Source of the DNA: JAXHUH01 sp034211175
GTDB lineage: Bacteria > Actinomycetota > Acidimicrobiia > Acidimicrobiales > CAIXPF01
Direction of reading: 5' to 3'
Assembly: GCA_034211175.1 (NCBI GenBank)
Contig: JAXHUH010000253.1
Location: 1-22,943, forward strand
DNA length: 22,943 nt
The notes under the pieces are model-generated. The model had not been told where the DNA came from. It saw only the letters and a list, made by a program, of their open reading frames with translations, and did no database searches. Both the position numbers and the translations under genes were made by a program. Each line of letters begins with the position of its first letter. Positions within the stretch are counted from its first letter, which is position 1. Positions 22,754 through 22,943 of the stretch are shown piece after piece.

Positions 22754-22768
22754 AAGCGGAGACTATCG
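22754..22768 (-). promoter_or_regulatory. Shared promoter/operator motif upstream of the XRE-cupin gene
   Basis: On the minus strand this reads CGATAGTCTCCGCTT, with GATAGT as a possible -10. It is also part of a short inverted repeat on the plus strand, CGATA-N9-TATCG (22750-22768). A related word, CGCTTAACGG, recurs at 22674-22683 within the regulator's first codons. Confidence 0.55.
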
Positions 22769-22873
22769 CGACGCTGATCGGTGACCCCGGTGTCGCCGAC
22801 GAGGACGGGTGGCCCGACGATCGGTCGACGCCGTCGCCGTGGTGGTGCGACGTGCGGCGTGAGCTCTGGTCGT

Positions 22874-22943
22874 GGGGGGGGGGGGGGGGGGGGGCGCGCC
22901 CCCCGCCCCGGGCTCCCCCACCCCGGGGCGGGCGCGGCCCCGC
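22874..22943. other. Poly-G run and low-complexity contig end (probable artefact)
   Basis: A run of 21 G (22874-22894) is followed by sequence made almost only of C and G runs up to the last base. This is typical of read-end artefacts at a contig edge. The stretch 22769-22873 is ordinary sequence, with a protein-like plus-strand frame but no usable start. Confidence 0.7.

Noticed and set aside
22771..22873. Protein-like plus-strand frame near the right end
   Set aside because: A TAA precedes it and no ATG, GTG or TTG occurs early in the frame; the sequence is then lost in the poly-G artefact.

Overview
The window is very GC-rich bacterial DNA with GTG/ATG starts and Shine-Dalgarno sites of the AGGAGG/GGGAGGA type. 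The gene content is actinobacterial: a Streptomyces-type short xylose isomerase, an LLM-class F420-dependent oxidoreductase, a mycothiol-dependent-isomerase/DinB-like protein, a small DUF3040-like membrane protein and many TetR/MarR/ROK regulators. An environmental lineage such as Acidimicrobiia is my guess from overall style; it is an inference, not something shown by a marker gene. The last ~70 bases (21 Gs, then C/G-only sequence) look like an assembly or read-end artefact.

Layout, left to right. (1) 17-2447: a TetR regulator divergent from a two-gene operon (alpha/beta hydrolase, DinB/maleylpyruvate-isomerase-like protein), with two perfect palindromes ACGTAC-N3-GTACGT between them. (2) 2423-4977: a ROK-family (XylR-type) repressor divergent from xylose isomerase xylA, with a clear promoter and an operator over its -10. 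(3) 5065-7243: a MarR regulator divergent from an acyl-CoA synthetase. (4) 7376-9147: a DUF3040-like membrane protein, preceded by a coupled 27-codon ORF, divergent from an F420-dependent oxidoreductase. (5) 9257-10453: RidA-family protein and a second alpha/beta hydrolase. Perfect stem-loops sit at the convergent junctions 4977/5065, 7243/7376 and 9147/9257.

(6) 10531-11278: tRNA-Cys(GCA), followed without a gap by an array of ~130-bp imperfect tandem repeats that carry conserved small stem-loops and are not coding. (7) 11279-13647: an ECF-like sigma factor and, in the same operon, a single-pass membrane protein whose outer part carries Asp-box (BNR) motifs. This looks like a sigma/transmembrane-partner pair of unusual architecture.

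(8) 22691-13661: a long run of minus-strand genes. In transcription order these are an XRE-cupin regulator; two overlapping non-haem Fe(II)/2-oxoglutarate oxygenases; a secreted vWA-like plus SGNH hydrolase fusion; a nitronate monooxygenase; a PaaI-type thioesterase; a four-helix membrane protein; a carbon-nitrogen hydrolase broken by a single-base frameshift; and an aminoglycoside-phosphotransferase-like kinase. A shared 15-base motif lies upstream of both the XRE-cupin gene and the oxygenase pair, which links them as one candidate regulon.

I see no CRISPR array, transposase, phage gene or toxin-antitoxin pair. The best leads for something undescribed are the XRE-cupin/twin-oxygenase locus, the sigma/Asp-box pair and the repeat array behind tRNA-Cys.
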